Below the pieces are notes generated by a model, which did not search any database, was not told the origin of the DNA, and saw only the letters and a list, made by a program, of their open reading frames with translations. The position numbers and the translations under genes were made by a program. A DNA stretch of 64,000 bases from Chiua virens (Eukaryota; Basidiomycota; Agaricomycetes; Boletales; Boletaceae). Below are positions 22,942 to 32,957 of the stretch, one piece after another. The stretch is taken from the NCBI GenBank assembly GCA_019787685.1, contig JAHNUO010000001.1, positions 3,520,023-3,584,022 of the forward strand, in the 5' to 3' direction. Each line of letters opens with the position of its first letter. Position 1 is the first letter of the stretch.

Positions 22942-24099
22942 TTTTCCCTTCTTTTCAGTTTCGTATTTGTCGTAATAATATGCTTGGACTTCTTCCGGAG
23001 TCATTCCACGGATGGCCGCAAAGGGGTCCTTATCCGGGACTGAGGAAGTAGAAGCTTTGGGAGTTTCTTTTTGAGATGTGGATCTCGCTTTTCGAGTTTT
23101 ACCACATGAGGCCTTATGGTTTCCGGCGTAGAATTTACATTCCGGGCATTGCACTTTGGGTTTAGGGCATTCTTTTGGGACATGTCCCTTTTCTCCGCAG
23201 TTGAAGCATTTGTTGTTCGGGTTGACCTTCTTTTGGCCAAAAGCCCTCACTTCTTTGCCGGTAAACCAGCCATCTTCGTCTTGTTCGTAGGTTATTGCCC
23301 CTATGTCCATTGCATTTGGATCCTTCTGTTTCCAGTTCCTTTCTCCTCGAACGTAATTAATCGATTCGAAGGAGTTTCCTGCTGTGCGAATCGCAGCGAG
23401 GTATTTGGTGACTGCTTGGTTGCGGTCGGCAATGTAGGAGGGGTGTGCCGAATTTGTATAGATCGGATCATTCGGATCTTGCCGTTGTCCGTCTTTGAAG
23501 ATTTGGAATATTATGCTTCTGGCCGTGTTGGTTTCCAGAAGCCTTATGGCATGTGTGGGATCGATCTGGGCTTGCTGCCACAGATTCTCCCATCGGACTA
23601 TGAAATCTTCGACCCTCATGTTACCCTGTTTCAGGTTTTCCAATTGGGTACGAGCCCAGTCCACTTTATTGTTCTGTCGGAACATTCCTTCTATGTCCAC
23701 GACTAATTGCGCCCATGTAAGTTTAGAACCTTGAGCTAATCTTGTCTCGGCGAATTGCGAGCTTTTTGCTCCTTTGAGACGTGAAAGTACGGCGAGTACC
23801 GCATGGTGTGAATTAGGGGTGATAGCCCTTTGGTTGATGTCGAGCCATCCTTTCATCTTAGCCCACCATTCTTCGAATTTGGTTTGATCTCCGTCATAGA
23901 GACCGGGGTCTGCGAATATTTCGACTTTCGATGAGGTGGCCGCTGGCGCTGCTGCTCCAGCGTTGATTTTGTTTTCTAACGTGGCAACTACGTTTGTCAA
24001 TTCTTGGACTAGCCAAGCCGATGCCATGAGACGATCCCCATCGTTCAACGATTGGTTGTTTAGATCTTTGAGGGCGGTGGCGTAGGTGTATCCTGACAT
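22927..24099 (-). CDS. gag: Gypsy gag (capsid/nucleocapsid), 390 aa
   Basis: It starts at ATG 24,099 (MSGYTYATALKDLNNQ). The middle has KVEIFADPGLYDG and FEEWWAKMKGWLD, typical of fungal Gypsy gag. Near residues 290-330 there is a zinc knuckle CFNCGEKGHVPKEC followed by a second Cys/His cluster (CPECKFYAGNHKASC). It ends KKGKGKAN-stop just after the slippery heptamer. The protein forms the particle and binds element RNA. The ATG follows the previous ORF's stop by two bases. A decayed homologue is at 3,421-4,629. Confidence 0.9.
   Translation of the reverse strand: MSGYTYATALKDLNNQSLNDGDRLMASAWLVQELTNVVATLENKINAGAAAPAATSSKVEIFADPGLYDGDQTKFEEWWAKMKGWLDINQRAITPNSHHAVLAVLSRLKGAKSSQFAETRLAQGSKLTWAQLVVDIEGMFRQNNKVDWARTQLENLKQGNMRVEDFIVRWENLWQQAQIDPTHAIRLLETNTARSIIFQIFKDGQRQDPNDPIYTNSAHPSYIADRNQAVTKYLAAIRTAGNSFESINYVRGERNWKQKDPNAMDIGAITYEQDEDGWFTGKEVRAFGQKKVNPNNKCFNCGEKGHVPKECPKPKVQCPECKFYAGNHKASCGKTRKARSTSQKETPKASTSSVPDKDPFAAIRGMTPEEVQAYYYDKYETEKKGKGKAN
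22942..22948 (-). other. Probable -1 ribosomal slippery site GGGAAAA
   Basis: The minus strand reads G GGA AAA in gag phase (codons AAG GGA AAA), a canonical X XXY YYZ heptamer, four codons before the gag stop TGA at 22,927-22,929. The -1 frame is open from here through the whole pol ORF. Confidence 0.7.
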
Positions 24100-24101
24100 A
24101 T

Positions 24102-24371
24102 TTAGTTATCGGTTTGGTTATCCCAATCGCCTGCGTTTACTGGTGCGTTCCAAGGACCGGCGGTGTTGTTAATAACGGGGGGTGCCTGGTACTGGTAGTC
24201 CTGTTGTTCGTAGGGAGCGTAAAGGGCAAAGATGACCGTGTATTCGTTGAATTGGATCCTGAAGTTTAAGGATCTTTGGTAATCGATAAGATTCTTTGAG
24301 ATTTGATAGAAGATAAAAACGATTGTAAGGAAGATTACAAAGATTGCTGCAAAGATGAAGTAAGCAAGCAT
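24102..24371 (-). CDS. Small membrane-segment ORF upstream of gag, 89 aa
   Basis: ATG 24,371 to TAA 24,102. Residues about 3-23 (YFIFAAIFVIFLTIVFIFY) form one strongly hydrophobic helix, followed by a polar tail rich in Gln, Tyr and Asn. Its ATG directly follows the stop of the 198-aa ORF (TAGATG), and its own stop is two bases before the gag ATG (TAA-AT-ATG). Small accessory ORFs ahead of gag are not part of the usual Gypsy layout. The function is unknown; an envelope-like role cannot be claimed from one helix. Confidence 0.65.
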   Translation of the reverse strand: MLAYFIFAAIFVIFLTIVFIFYQISKNLIDYQRSLNFRIQFNEYTVIFALYAPYEQQDYQYQAPPVINNTAGPWNAPVNAGDWDNQTDN

Positions 24372-24968
24372 CTACTGAGTGTATCTCCTAGGTGTTTTAA
24401 GGGTGTTTCGAGGCCTAAAGTAGGGGCGCTCGATGTTATCGTACTGAGAGTAAGGACGTATCCGAGATGGTACTCGATTGGCTTTGTAGCGTCTAAGTAT
24501 TCTCTTTCTTTCTAACTCTGTGCGAGCGTTTCTTCTTTCAATCTCACGAGGTGGGAGCCAGTCGTTAGGGTCTCCTAAACTTTCCTCAGAAGGCTCTCGT
24601 AATGGAGCAGGTGGGAAGGGCGACGGTTCTCTTTCGGGGATGGGAGTGGGAAAGTATTCCCGTTTAATCTCTACTTCCTCAGATGGATACCGTAGTTCCG
24701 GGCTGTCAGACCGGGTTGACTCTCTGGCGGTTGAGTAGTCTGGGAGCGATGAATCGTCTCCTAAAAAGTGGCCTAATAAGGCGTGGAAAATCTCTGTGTC
24801 GGTACGGTCTTCGGGATCTAAATCCTCTAAGGCGACGACTTCTGCAAGGTAGGCGGCGTCGAAGACGTAGGGTTCGTCAACGAGGTCAGGGAAGGCTTCC
24901 TGAGCGGCGGCGATAGCAGAGAGAGGGAGGTTGGACACTATTTTTTGTGGTCTCAGTAAAGAGGACAA
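24372..24968 (-). CDS. First ORF of the Gypsy element, 198 aa, unknown
   Basis: ATG 24,968 (MSSLLRPQKIVSNLPL) to TAG 24,372. The N-terminal half is acidic (EDLDPEDRTDTEIFHALLGH), the middle is Pro/Glu/Ser rich (PIPEREPSPFPPAPLREP) and the C-terminal third is very basic (RTELERKRILRRYKANRVP). It could be an RNA-binding or gag-like accessory protein, but no family is recognised. It is the first ATG-initiated long frame after the LTR and leader, so it would be translated first, with the downstream ORFs reached by reinitiation. Confidence 0.6.
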   Translation of the reverse strand: MSSLLRPQKIVSNLPLSAIAAAQEAFPDLVDEPYVFDAAYLAEVVALEDLDPEDRTDTEIFHALLGHFLGDDSSLPDYSTARESTRSDSPELRYPSEEVEIKREYFPTPIPEREPSPFPPAPLREPSEESLGDPNDWLPPREIERRNARTELERKRILRRYKANRVPSRIRPYSQYDNIERPYFRPRNTLKTPRRYTQ

Positions 24969-25171
24969 TGAGCGTCAAGGGTGCGCTATCGACTTCTGCG
25001 CTATTGTGGACCTTTGGTCTCGAGCGGCTTCTGAAGAGGATATAATCTTCCGTTCAAAGGGTTGCGACTTACTCTGTGCGCTTGTTCCTCTTGTTTAGTG
25101 GTAAGACGGCTACGACGAGGTCGAGGGACTTGACAGTAGTATCGACGGCGAAGAAAGCAACAAAGTTCTAA

Positions 25172-25602
25172 TGAAACAACCTAGAACAAATCTAGACTGT
25201 AAAGTGTAGTGGATGAAGTGAGAGGGGGTTCAGTCCAGATGAGAGGCGAAAACTCCAAGAGAACTTTGTTAGAGCTCTCTGGCTGTCATTCATGGGGTTT
25301 ATATACTACATGGATATCGGAGTCTTAATCTGAGTATGAACTACGTAGATAAGCATAATGCGTTCTATTGGATGATAAGGTGTGAGTCAGTATGAGTCAT
25401 AGATAAGAGCATAGCCTTGCACTGCCGTTGATGAGTCAGTGATAAGGGAAATGAATAGATAAGGGCATGAGGTGATGGGTGTTGTGTTATTGTGGCAGCC
25501 AATCGGATATGATCCTTTGGACAGCCTTGACATGAGGCGATTATGGTTTAGAATAAGTTGAATGTAGGAGTTGAGAAGTGAGGAAAAGTTGGTATCGTAA
25601 CA
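25172..25602 (-). repeat. 5' LTR of the intact Gypsy
   Basis: 431 bp, identical by eye to 18,709-19,139. In element orientation it contains the promoter; a TATATAAACCCC block is seen on the minus strand at about 25,300-25,310. A leader of about 200 bases (24,969-25,171) separates it from the first ORF. I could not assign a tRNA primer-binding site next to it with confidence. Confidence 0.95.
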
Positions 25603-25607
25603 GAGTG

Positions 25608-25897
25608 TCAAACCTTGTAGATGACAAAGAGAGAAAAGGTGTTAGGATAGTAATGACCTTAATAAGGCCAAATCAAGTAGAACAAGTCAAATTGGATGAA
25701 GTGGAATACGTATGATGGAACTGGATTGGATCGCATTGACTCGGATTGGACTCAGATTGGATTCGGATGATCTGTAAATGCTAGGAATGAAACTGGGCTG
25801 GCACGAAGTCGATGGCGGATGAGACAGGAGGTGATATGACATGATGAAGAGCAAGGAAAATGTATTCTACAACCGTAGGGAGTATCTAACCCCTACA
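25608..25897 (-). repeat. LTR, family L1 (minus, copy 4), part 2
   Basis: It continues the copy started at 18,413 after the Gypsy insertion. It ends CTAACCCCTACA, the inverted family start. The sequence after it (GCGCG...) does not match the other flank of the compound repeat. Confidence 0.8.
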
Positions 25898-26546
25898 GCG
25901 CGTTGACACGAATATATGCATATGATCTTTAGATTAGAGCGCCAGGGCTCATAACCTGTAAGAATGTACTACAGAATGTAAGTATGATATACGAAGTGTG
26001 AATGGGACGATCTCACCTCAGCGCAGGACAGAGTCTGTGACTGAGGTGGAGACACATCGAAATCTGTCTTATCTACCCAAGAATTAAGTAATATGGCAAT
26101 AGCTGAGTCTGTTTGACTACACGAAGAATAACTATAACACAACATTGTGTACAAACCAGGCTGTGCCCTCTTTGTGCATGCTACATGGCAACTTGCTATT
26201 CCTGGACCTCAAAAAAGGTCCAGGTCTGTTTTTCAAAACTGTCGCTTATCTTGACCCTTAAAAGGACTATTCAGTTTCGTTGGCATGGGTGTGGCATGCT
26301 CCATGGCATGATCCAGCTATGGTAATGACTGAACAGATTATGTAATGTGTGTCTTACTGTACAGTTGTAGACAATCAAACTCAACTGGTTTCATATAGCA
26401 CTAGATCAAGTTTCTCACACCCCACAAACTCATAGATTGTGCTCAGAATGTTGAATTATGCTTAAAAACACACATCCGAGGTTTTTCCCACAATGTTTTT
26501 GGCCTGCCAAATTTTGGAGCTTCTGAATAAATATTTTTTGTCTAAT
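25898..26546. other. Non-coding stretch, no feature recognised
   Basis: AT-rich sequence with short frames only. A hairpin-like segment GACCTCAAAAAAGGTC lies at about 26,207-26,222. It separates the L1 LTR from a Tc1-like terminal repeat. I see no gene here. Confidence 0.4.
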
Positions 26547-26548
26547 TA

Positions 26549-26596
26549 CAGTGGCTCAAACAACTGTCCCAATGTTTGCATGTTTTTCACTAAATG
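26549..26596 (+). repeat. Isolated Tc1 terminal inverted repeat
   Basis: The 48 bases CAGTGGCTCAAACAACTGTC... are preceded by TA and match the outer end of the Tc1 elements at 14,428 and 54,159. The match stops abruptly at ACTAAATG and the rest of the 215-bp repeat is absent. No matching opposite end was found within the following kilobases. Confidence 0.85.
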
Positions 26597-26917
26597 TGGG
26601 TTGAGTACAGCCTTGATTGCCATCATGGCACCCTGAGACACCTGGCAATGTTGTCTTTGTTTGCATACTGCCCATTCAGCAGCCTTTCCTGTGAGTCCAA
26701 GCCAGTAGGCACTAAGGAAATGGTATGACCCATTGATAAATCGCCATATTACCTCAGTGGAACACAAGTTCAACACATTAATTACAGCTTCTTTTGCTGC
26801 AGCAAAATTCAATTTGATCATTTGACAATACTGGTATTTGCACCACTGGGCCCCAGTACTGCAAAGAATAGTATGCTGAGTGAGAAATGTATTCTTATGT
26901 GGAAAGTACACCACCAT
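26597..26917 (-). pseudogene. C-terminal fragment of a DDE-type transposase
   Basis: The minus-strand frame contains FINGSYHFLSAYWLGLTGKA, then AEWAVCKQRQHCQVS and AMMAIKAVLN. This resembles the C-terminal tail of large DDE-superfamily transposases common in Agaricomycetes (pattern RRF.NRSWRFMDAY..GLTGK.AEWAV.K...H). Upstream catalytic parts are absent. The frame reads directly into the Tc1-like terminal repeat, so this may be the 3' end of an element using the same terminus. The family assignment is from memory and tentative. Confidence 0.5.
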
Positions 26918-28232
26918 TTCAATTGGATTAAGTTTGCAGTGAATTTCAGCAGAAAGAGTGTTGGGAATTGATGATACATCATATTAGCACAAATATGAGC
27001 AAACCAAGCTTGGCCAATGAGTCACCAGTCACCCATCATAAAGACTCAGCTTACAAAGTTGTGCATATCACTGAACATATATAATGTCAACTGTATGAAG
27101 GGGAAATAATAATAGTTGTCTCCCTGGCCCTCACAAGGGCTCACTCTGTCTGATCTAAGTCACTTGTGCACCTTGTCTGACGACAAAGATACATTCGTGT
27201 CCAGCTCCCTTGATCAATTCTTCAACCATTGAGGTTTGGTTGCGAAAGTCCTCCCGCTTGTACAGATATCAAGTAATGGACCTAAAGATGTAGTTTTCAT
27301 TGCTTGTATTGATGTCACTGCCAGCCTTCAAGTTCATTTGTTGTGCCCTTATTCTACTTAGCAAAAGGAGTCATTTGCACAATTGTCTGAGATTTTAGTG
27401 ATTTTTTAAGGGGCCCTACCAAATTTGTGTTATGTTATTGGGTACATGGTATGGTTTTGAACGATCTGCTCGTATGGATATCAAGTAATGTACCTAAAGA
27501 TGTAGTTTACATGCAAAATACATGTTCCTGGTAACTGTGGTAGTCAGGAAAATTCTGACAAGAAACTTGCTGTGTTTGATTGTCCACAACTGTAGTTTAC
27601 ATGCAAAATACATCTTCCTGGTAACTGTGGTAGTCAGGAAAATTCCGACAAGAAACTTGCTGTGTTTGATTGTCCACAACTGTACTCCTTTTTCTGATCT
27701 CCTTCTCTTAAAAATGGCTTCGAGTTGAGAGCAACTCAGGTAAGTCGTCTTTTTCTCTGTCTCTTCTAGATGCATTGTTCCTTCTGACATTTTCTCAGAC
27801 AGTGATGGCTTCAACAAGCAATGTTGGCAAGTCTTTTTCTCTCTCTCTTTTTTGTTCTGATGTTGTGCCAGTCTCTTTGCATGTACCTGGAGGTCTAATT
27901 TCTACACTATTACTCACCTTAGTTGTTTTCTTTTTGCATCAATCATTATACATCTCACATTAAACCTTACAACCACTGTCAATGAGGTCCAGGTTTGCCC
28001 GTAGGGCCATGTGAATACATAAATAGTTTGTATCACCTTCCATTTTGCACATTTTAGGAAGTGCCCTTTTTGCACACATTGTGAACTAAATTTTGTGACC
28101 ATGCTTGCACATATTGGAATATGGAATATATGTACATATATCAATAAAATTATAGACCAGAGCCTCACTGTAACCTGAACCCACATCCAAAAAGCTCCTT
28201 AAAATCTGATGATTATCCGGATACCTGCAAGA
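26918..28232. other. Gene-free stretch with a small tandem duplication
   Basis: No coding region is supported. It holds the 90-bp tandem duplication at 27,501-27,680 and a partial third relative at about 27,282-27,300. Pyrimidine-rich sequence at 27,820-27,960 is unexplained. Confidence 0.4.
27501..27680. repeat. Tandem duplication, 90 bp x 2
   Basis: Two adjacent 90-bp copies begin TGTAGTTTACATGC and end TGTCCACAAC, with two differences (CATGTTCC/CATCTTCC and ATTCTGAC/ATTCCGAC). Confidence 0.9.
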
Positions 28233-31200
28233 TCATTCAGAGGCTTCTTCTTCCTCCTGCCGAAGATGCGCGTAAGGAGTAGGCTGTGGTCCCCTGCGTC
28301 TCGGTTGAGGTACCGCATCCCTTCCATTGGGGCGGTCTTCACCAATGCCAGGAGGTGGATTCCATTGTGGTCGAGGGAAGGATGAATTCACCAAAACTTG
28401 AGGAGCGCTTGAATCACAATCCTCTGGAAACACATGAAAGCGATCGTCCCTTCGGTACGACCAAACCCGATCCGAGGCGATCTGAGGAACCCAAAAAAGC
28501 TGGTCAAAAAGGAGGCGCAGCTGTCGCCTCAACCGTTCAATTTCATCCGGCACCAACGACTTAAGTTCTGCCCACCGCAACCAGTATAGCATTTTGGGGA
28601 AATTTTGTGGCTGGATGGGAACTGTCGCATCCAAAGGACCGAAAAAGCGATCAAATGCAGCTGCCCATTCCCGTCGGGTGGCAATTCGATACTGAACCCG
28701 CCTGAATATCACAGCCAGGTTGATGTTGGTAATCGCCTCCTGCGTGATATTCTGCCTCTCTCGACTAGAAAGACGACAATGGGAGGCGTCGGCTCCTGCC
28801 CCACGCAAATTGCCACACTTTTGCAAGACATCTGAGAGGAATTGTTGCCACAGCGAGGTCATCAGCAGTGGCAAATTCTCCGCCGTGTCCCCAAGATACT
28901 CCACCTGTTCATTGTAGGGTAAATCCTCTGCGAGGTCTTGGGGAACGGGAGGGAGTGGGAACAGAAGGTTTGCCAATTCTGGTAATGGCGCATCGATCTG
29001 TGCCCAATGGGGGCGCGACATGGATTTTTGTGTCGGGACACGCCCTGCTTCCAGAAGCCGCTGCCGAGGAATGTAGGGTGGAGGCAACGCGTTCAAGCGT
29101 AGCTCATCGGGAGTCTTGCGAAAAAAGTGGATCCACGTCGCATTATTGAGTTCCTTCCCATATGAAAAGCGAGGTACTCCAGAGATTGGAGGAAAGAGGA
29201 TATGACGCAGAAAGATTGCTCCTTGTCGGACAACCGGTAACTGCGCGACGGCACCTTGGGCAGGAGGAGGGATCAAGAAGGTACCATTGTCATGATTGCC
29301 TGCTGTTATACACGATGTCATCATAACGTCGCGCCCATATTGATCGTCATCAGGACGAGAGTTCAGCCCGTTTGCGAGCCAAACCAACGCAGCGGTCAAG
29401 TTGAGGGCCTCTTTCTTGTACCGGAGTGAAGGATGGACCTTGTTTTGCAGTGCAAGCGTCTCTGCAATGCATATCATGCGAATTTGTCTCCACTGCCTGG
29501 TGTGCCGCGTCAGTGGCGTCCAACTGCATATAAATTGAACTTTTCGCGTACCACCAGTCCACGGCCGAATATCGACAGAGCGTGCGCTCCAATAAACCTT
29601 CCGGGAAGTCGAGCATTGCACGGACAGCTGTTCGCGCAGGGACTCGTGCTTCCACCCGAGCAGCAGTTGTGTGACGAGTGCCGGCCTTATATATGCTCAT
29701 CATTCTTTTGCAGTAGCCAGGTATGCGGTCGTCGTCATCCCAATGGAGGGCATCGCTACCTCGCATGAAGAGTCCGTGTCTCCCCGCCTCCAAGTGAGCG
29801 ATGAGGGATTTGTCCGTGGTGTAAGCTTGAACGTAAGCAGAATCCGGATCCGGGTCAGGAGGATTGAGCGTCACTCGAAATCCCGACAAGTCTGTAAGAC
29901 CAACTGCATAGTCACGCTGGTAAGAACGGGAAGGCGATCTGCACAAAACAGCCGCTGCATTTTCTGAGAGATGACTAAACTCGTTCACGAGGAAAGGATG
30001 TGCGTCGGTGCGCCACTGCAGCACATGGTTGTCTTCAGAAATTTGCAGTCCTACATCGACCCACGACTGCCCCTCAAATATAAGCTCTCGCATAAGGCCA
30101 TCCAAGAGCGCTTGGAAGGAGTCGTAGCTATCCATAAATTCGTTCGGCGTATGTGTATGCGCTTCCTTGACCCCTTGGATCTGCACCATCCACATGCACC
30201 CATAGGCCCACGGAAGTGCATCTTGAAGGAAACGTTTGATCGTATATCCCAAAAGATGGGCTGTATCACCGGGAAAGGGATGTGTTCCAACTTGATAGGT
30301 GCCATTTAGGTTTCGTGCTCGCAGCTTGGCTGCAGCATAGGTTGGGGACCAATTGGTCGCCAGCTCGGGAGCAATGTGACAGATCGCAGGATATAAACCA
30401 AAGTCATAAATGGCTGACAGTTGGTCGTCGGTCAGGTCTGCCCGGGCTTCCGCAGCTTGCATTAAGGCCGGAAAAAAGAGGCGAATGCAATGGCGTGCTC
30501 CAATCTGCGCAATGCACACGTTGGGAACCTTGTGGGGGTGTACGAACTGGGAGGGCTGCAAAAAATAACAGTGGATCAGTATGCCGACGTTTTACTATCG
30601 CCAATACTCACTTGTCCTGGTTGCGCTCTCATGCGCACCTTGACGTGTAAGCTCTTGCTGAGTGCCAATGTTTGATGAAAAATGCGGTAGATGTATAGGT
30701 CTTGACTGACTGGGAGCTCATCCGTGAAGGAGATGAGACTGTCGAAGTCACGAGAAATGTCCAACTGATATGGCTGGCGAAGACGATTGCGGAGAGGTTC
30801 AATAATGACCCGCCTGCGCGCAGGGGTATCGACACCCGTCAATCCTAATCTGAGAGCATCAGACTGCGCTGCGGCTCGAATGGCTTCATCATTTTCTTGG
30901 GCTCGCCGGGTGTGCAAGTCAATAAACAGGTTGTTGAACTCGAGCAAGCTCAAAGCAAGAGGTTCACCTTCCTCTGGGTGAACATCGAAAGGATGAACTA
31001 AATTCATGGGGAGCTGCGAGGATGGGAGAGAGGAGGAAGAATATCGGTAGGAGCGTCCGAAAAACGCAACCAATTGGTTTGCTTTTGGCGATGACAGGCC
31101 CAGACCGTCGGCTAAGAGTTGGTTTGCTCCGATCAACCTCCAGAATCCTCTATAGGCTTGCGATTTCCAAATCGAGGCACATCACCAATTCCGATTCCTT

Positions 31201-31625
31201 TCGGCTATAAATTCTTTGGGAGTGGCACCCGAGTAAGATGGGATGGTAACTGTTGCACGTGTCGGGCTGGTATTAGGCGTGGATACGAAGAGGGCCGTTT
31301 GCAAAGTGGCCCGCATCTCGAGCATGGTCTCGGAAGTAGTAAGGCATCCAGTTCGACGCCATCGCTTTAGACAATTCTATTCATACGTTTGCGTGGAGGT
31401 GTGCGGCGGCCAAAGCATCATCATTCTTGGAGAACTCCGGCGGCAATAATAGCAGACAAGTCGATACATACTGAGATTCAAGATCCAAGTTGGCAAGCTC
31501 TTTCGAAGCTCGAACCGGGAGGGGAATGACTCCGGTGTGGGAATCAACGTAAGCAGACGCGGTAACAGGGCCGACGGGCTATTCACGAGATGAGCGAAAC
31601 GATCGGGAGGAGGTAACTCCCTCAT
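28233..31625 (-). CDS. Gene C, unrecognised multi-exon Agaricomycete gene
   Basis: Start chosen at ATG 31,625 (MRELPPPDRFAHLVN). A first part reads RLLTLIPTPESFPSRFELRK, with further 5' exons before GANQLLADGLGLSSPKANQL (about 31,130). A clean intron (GTGAGT...TTTGCAG) spans 30,556-30,611. The long central exon contains HTHTPNEFMDSYDSFQALLD and YVQAYTTDKSLIAHLEAGRH, and the C-terminal half has NGLNSRPDDDQYGRD and a basic/acidic tail to the stop at 28,233. Around 29,500-29,560 the frame changes (from AVDWWYAKSSIYMQ to MICIAETLALQNKVHPS) without a usable intron, so a frameshift is likely. I know this only as a type of multi-copy hypothetical protein in mushrooms; no catalytic motif is visible. 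Confidence 0.6.
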
Positions 31626-32957
31626 GGTAATTAAGGTTCAGAACGCCAAGATAGATGCCTCGTTGAAGGCGCGAAAGCCACGGGGTCATAGCAAATGAAT
31701 AGCGAACTGAGTGTTCGGGGCGGGAAGAATGAAATAATGGTGATTTGTACAAAGCGGATGAAGGGCAGAGCTTTCGGCTGGACAGAGGTCAGCACTATCG
31801 GGTAGCCTGCGATTTCCAAGCACTCACTAAAAGTGATGATGGTGTTCAAACCGCCAGTGAAGACGAGAGCAGCAGACAGCCACCGGACTCACGTCCCGGC
31901 CTAGCCAAATGGAGGTACGAGACGACACTGGAAACTCAGCAAGCGGAATGAACGGCGGGATGGAGGGTGATGCGAACTACAATGAAAGGGGGAGGGCAAG
32001 GGGAATGAGAGGAGCCTCCGGCATGGTCTGGACTGGGGTGAACCAAACGAGGTTGAGCCAGCGCAGGAGACGAGACGAGAGGAGGATTGAATTTATTGAA
32101 GAACCAAAGCACGAGCTAAATCCGGCCGAGGGACGAAGTCCCTGGAGAATCGGGCCAGCATGAAAGGGTGCAAAAGCTTGAGAGCGATGAGAAGGACCGC
32201 TGAACAAGAATGAGTCGAGATACAGGACGAATGGAAACTTTTTGCTAACGAAGCTCGCAGATGGCACGGTTGGTGTGCACGAACGATGGAGAGGACTTTG
32301 AGTGAGAGAAGTCAGGAGAATTAGATCCCAAGACAAAGACCGAGCGACTGCAACACACCGACGAAGCAGATCTTCGATTAGATGAAGAACCGATGACTGG
32401 GCCCGATGATCTAGGACTTGTGCGTCACCTGTGCACACCGACATCGTTACCGGATCTTGCCCTTGGAACGATTGTCAATAAGACGACGACACTGTCGTAG
32501 ACCACTGGAATACCTTACATTCGTCAGGACTCGTTGCTCATTTTCGCGTCATACAGACCGTCGGCATTCCTCGTTATTGAACTACTAATCCTACTGATCA
32601 AGACGTTGTAGGACTCGGAAAAAGAGATCGTGGAAATTTCATAATGGTTGAATAAATAGTGTCCCGTGAATTCAGTCACATGACGTCCATTTTGGGTACC
32701 CCGTCGGCAAACACTACTTAGGGCGACACCTGGTTTGGTTCTTATTTTTTCTTTCCTACCACGCTGCGGCGTACCTATTTTACTAGTAGTGTTAGTTACC
32801 GTCTTGTAAGTAAATCGATCGGTCTACTTTGCACTAATTATTATACAAACCTGAATTGGACGCCATAACAGTACGTGGGTTCGCGTCGTCGTCTTGCGCA
32901 CAGGGAGCGAACCGTTGGAACTAATCATGGTCGTCGCTGAATTCAGGTTGCAGGAAC
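31626..32957. other. Divergent intergenic region between gene C and the next gene
   Basis: About 1.3 kb between two divergently oriented genes. Only short frames without domains are seen on both strands. It presumably holds the promoters of gene C (left) and the plus-strand gene at 32,958, but I identify no specific sites. Confidence 0.4.

Larger units (their letters stand above)
18709..25602 (-). mobile_element. Intact Gypsy chromovirus LTR retrotransposon (6,894 bp)
   Basis: Two 431-bp LTRs (18,709-19,139 and 25,172-25,602) appear identical by eye. GAGTG flanks both sides (18,704-18,708 and 25,603-25,607), a perfect 5-bp target duplication, and the interrupted L1 LTR resumes directly after it. 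On the minus strand the order is LTR, leader, ORF of 198 aa, ORF of 89 aa, gag, pol (protease, reverse transcriptase, RNase H, integrase, chromodomain), polypurine tract, LTR. All frames are open. Identical LTRs imply a recent insertion, and the element could be active. Confidence 0.95.

Noticed and set aside
23116..23706. Plus-strand 196-aa ORF inside the Gypsy
   Set aside because: Antisense shadow of gag.
24102..24371. Envelope protein of a retrovirus-like element
   Set aside because: One N-terminal hydrophobic helix in 89 residues is not enough; no signal peptide plus ectodomain plus fusion features are seen.
31977..32444. 155-aa minus-strand ORF upstream of gene C
   Set aside because: Ser/Leu-rich with no domain and no splice support; treated as chance in a divergent intergenic region.
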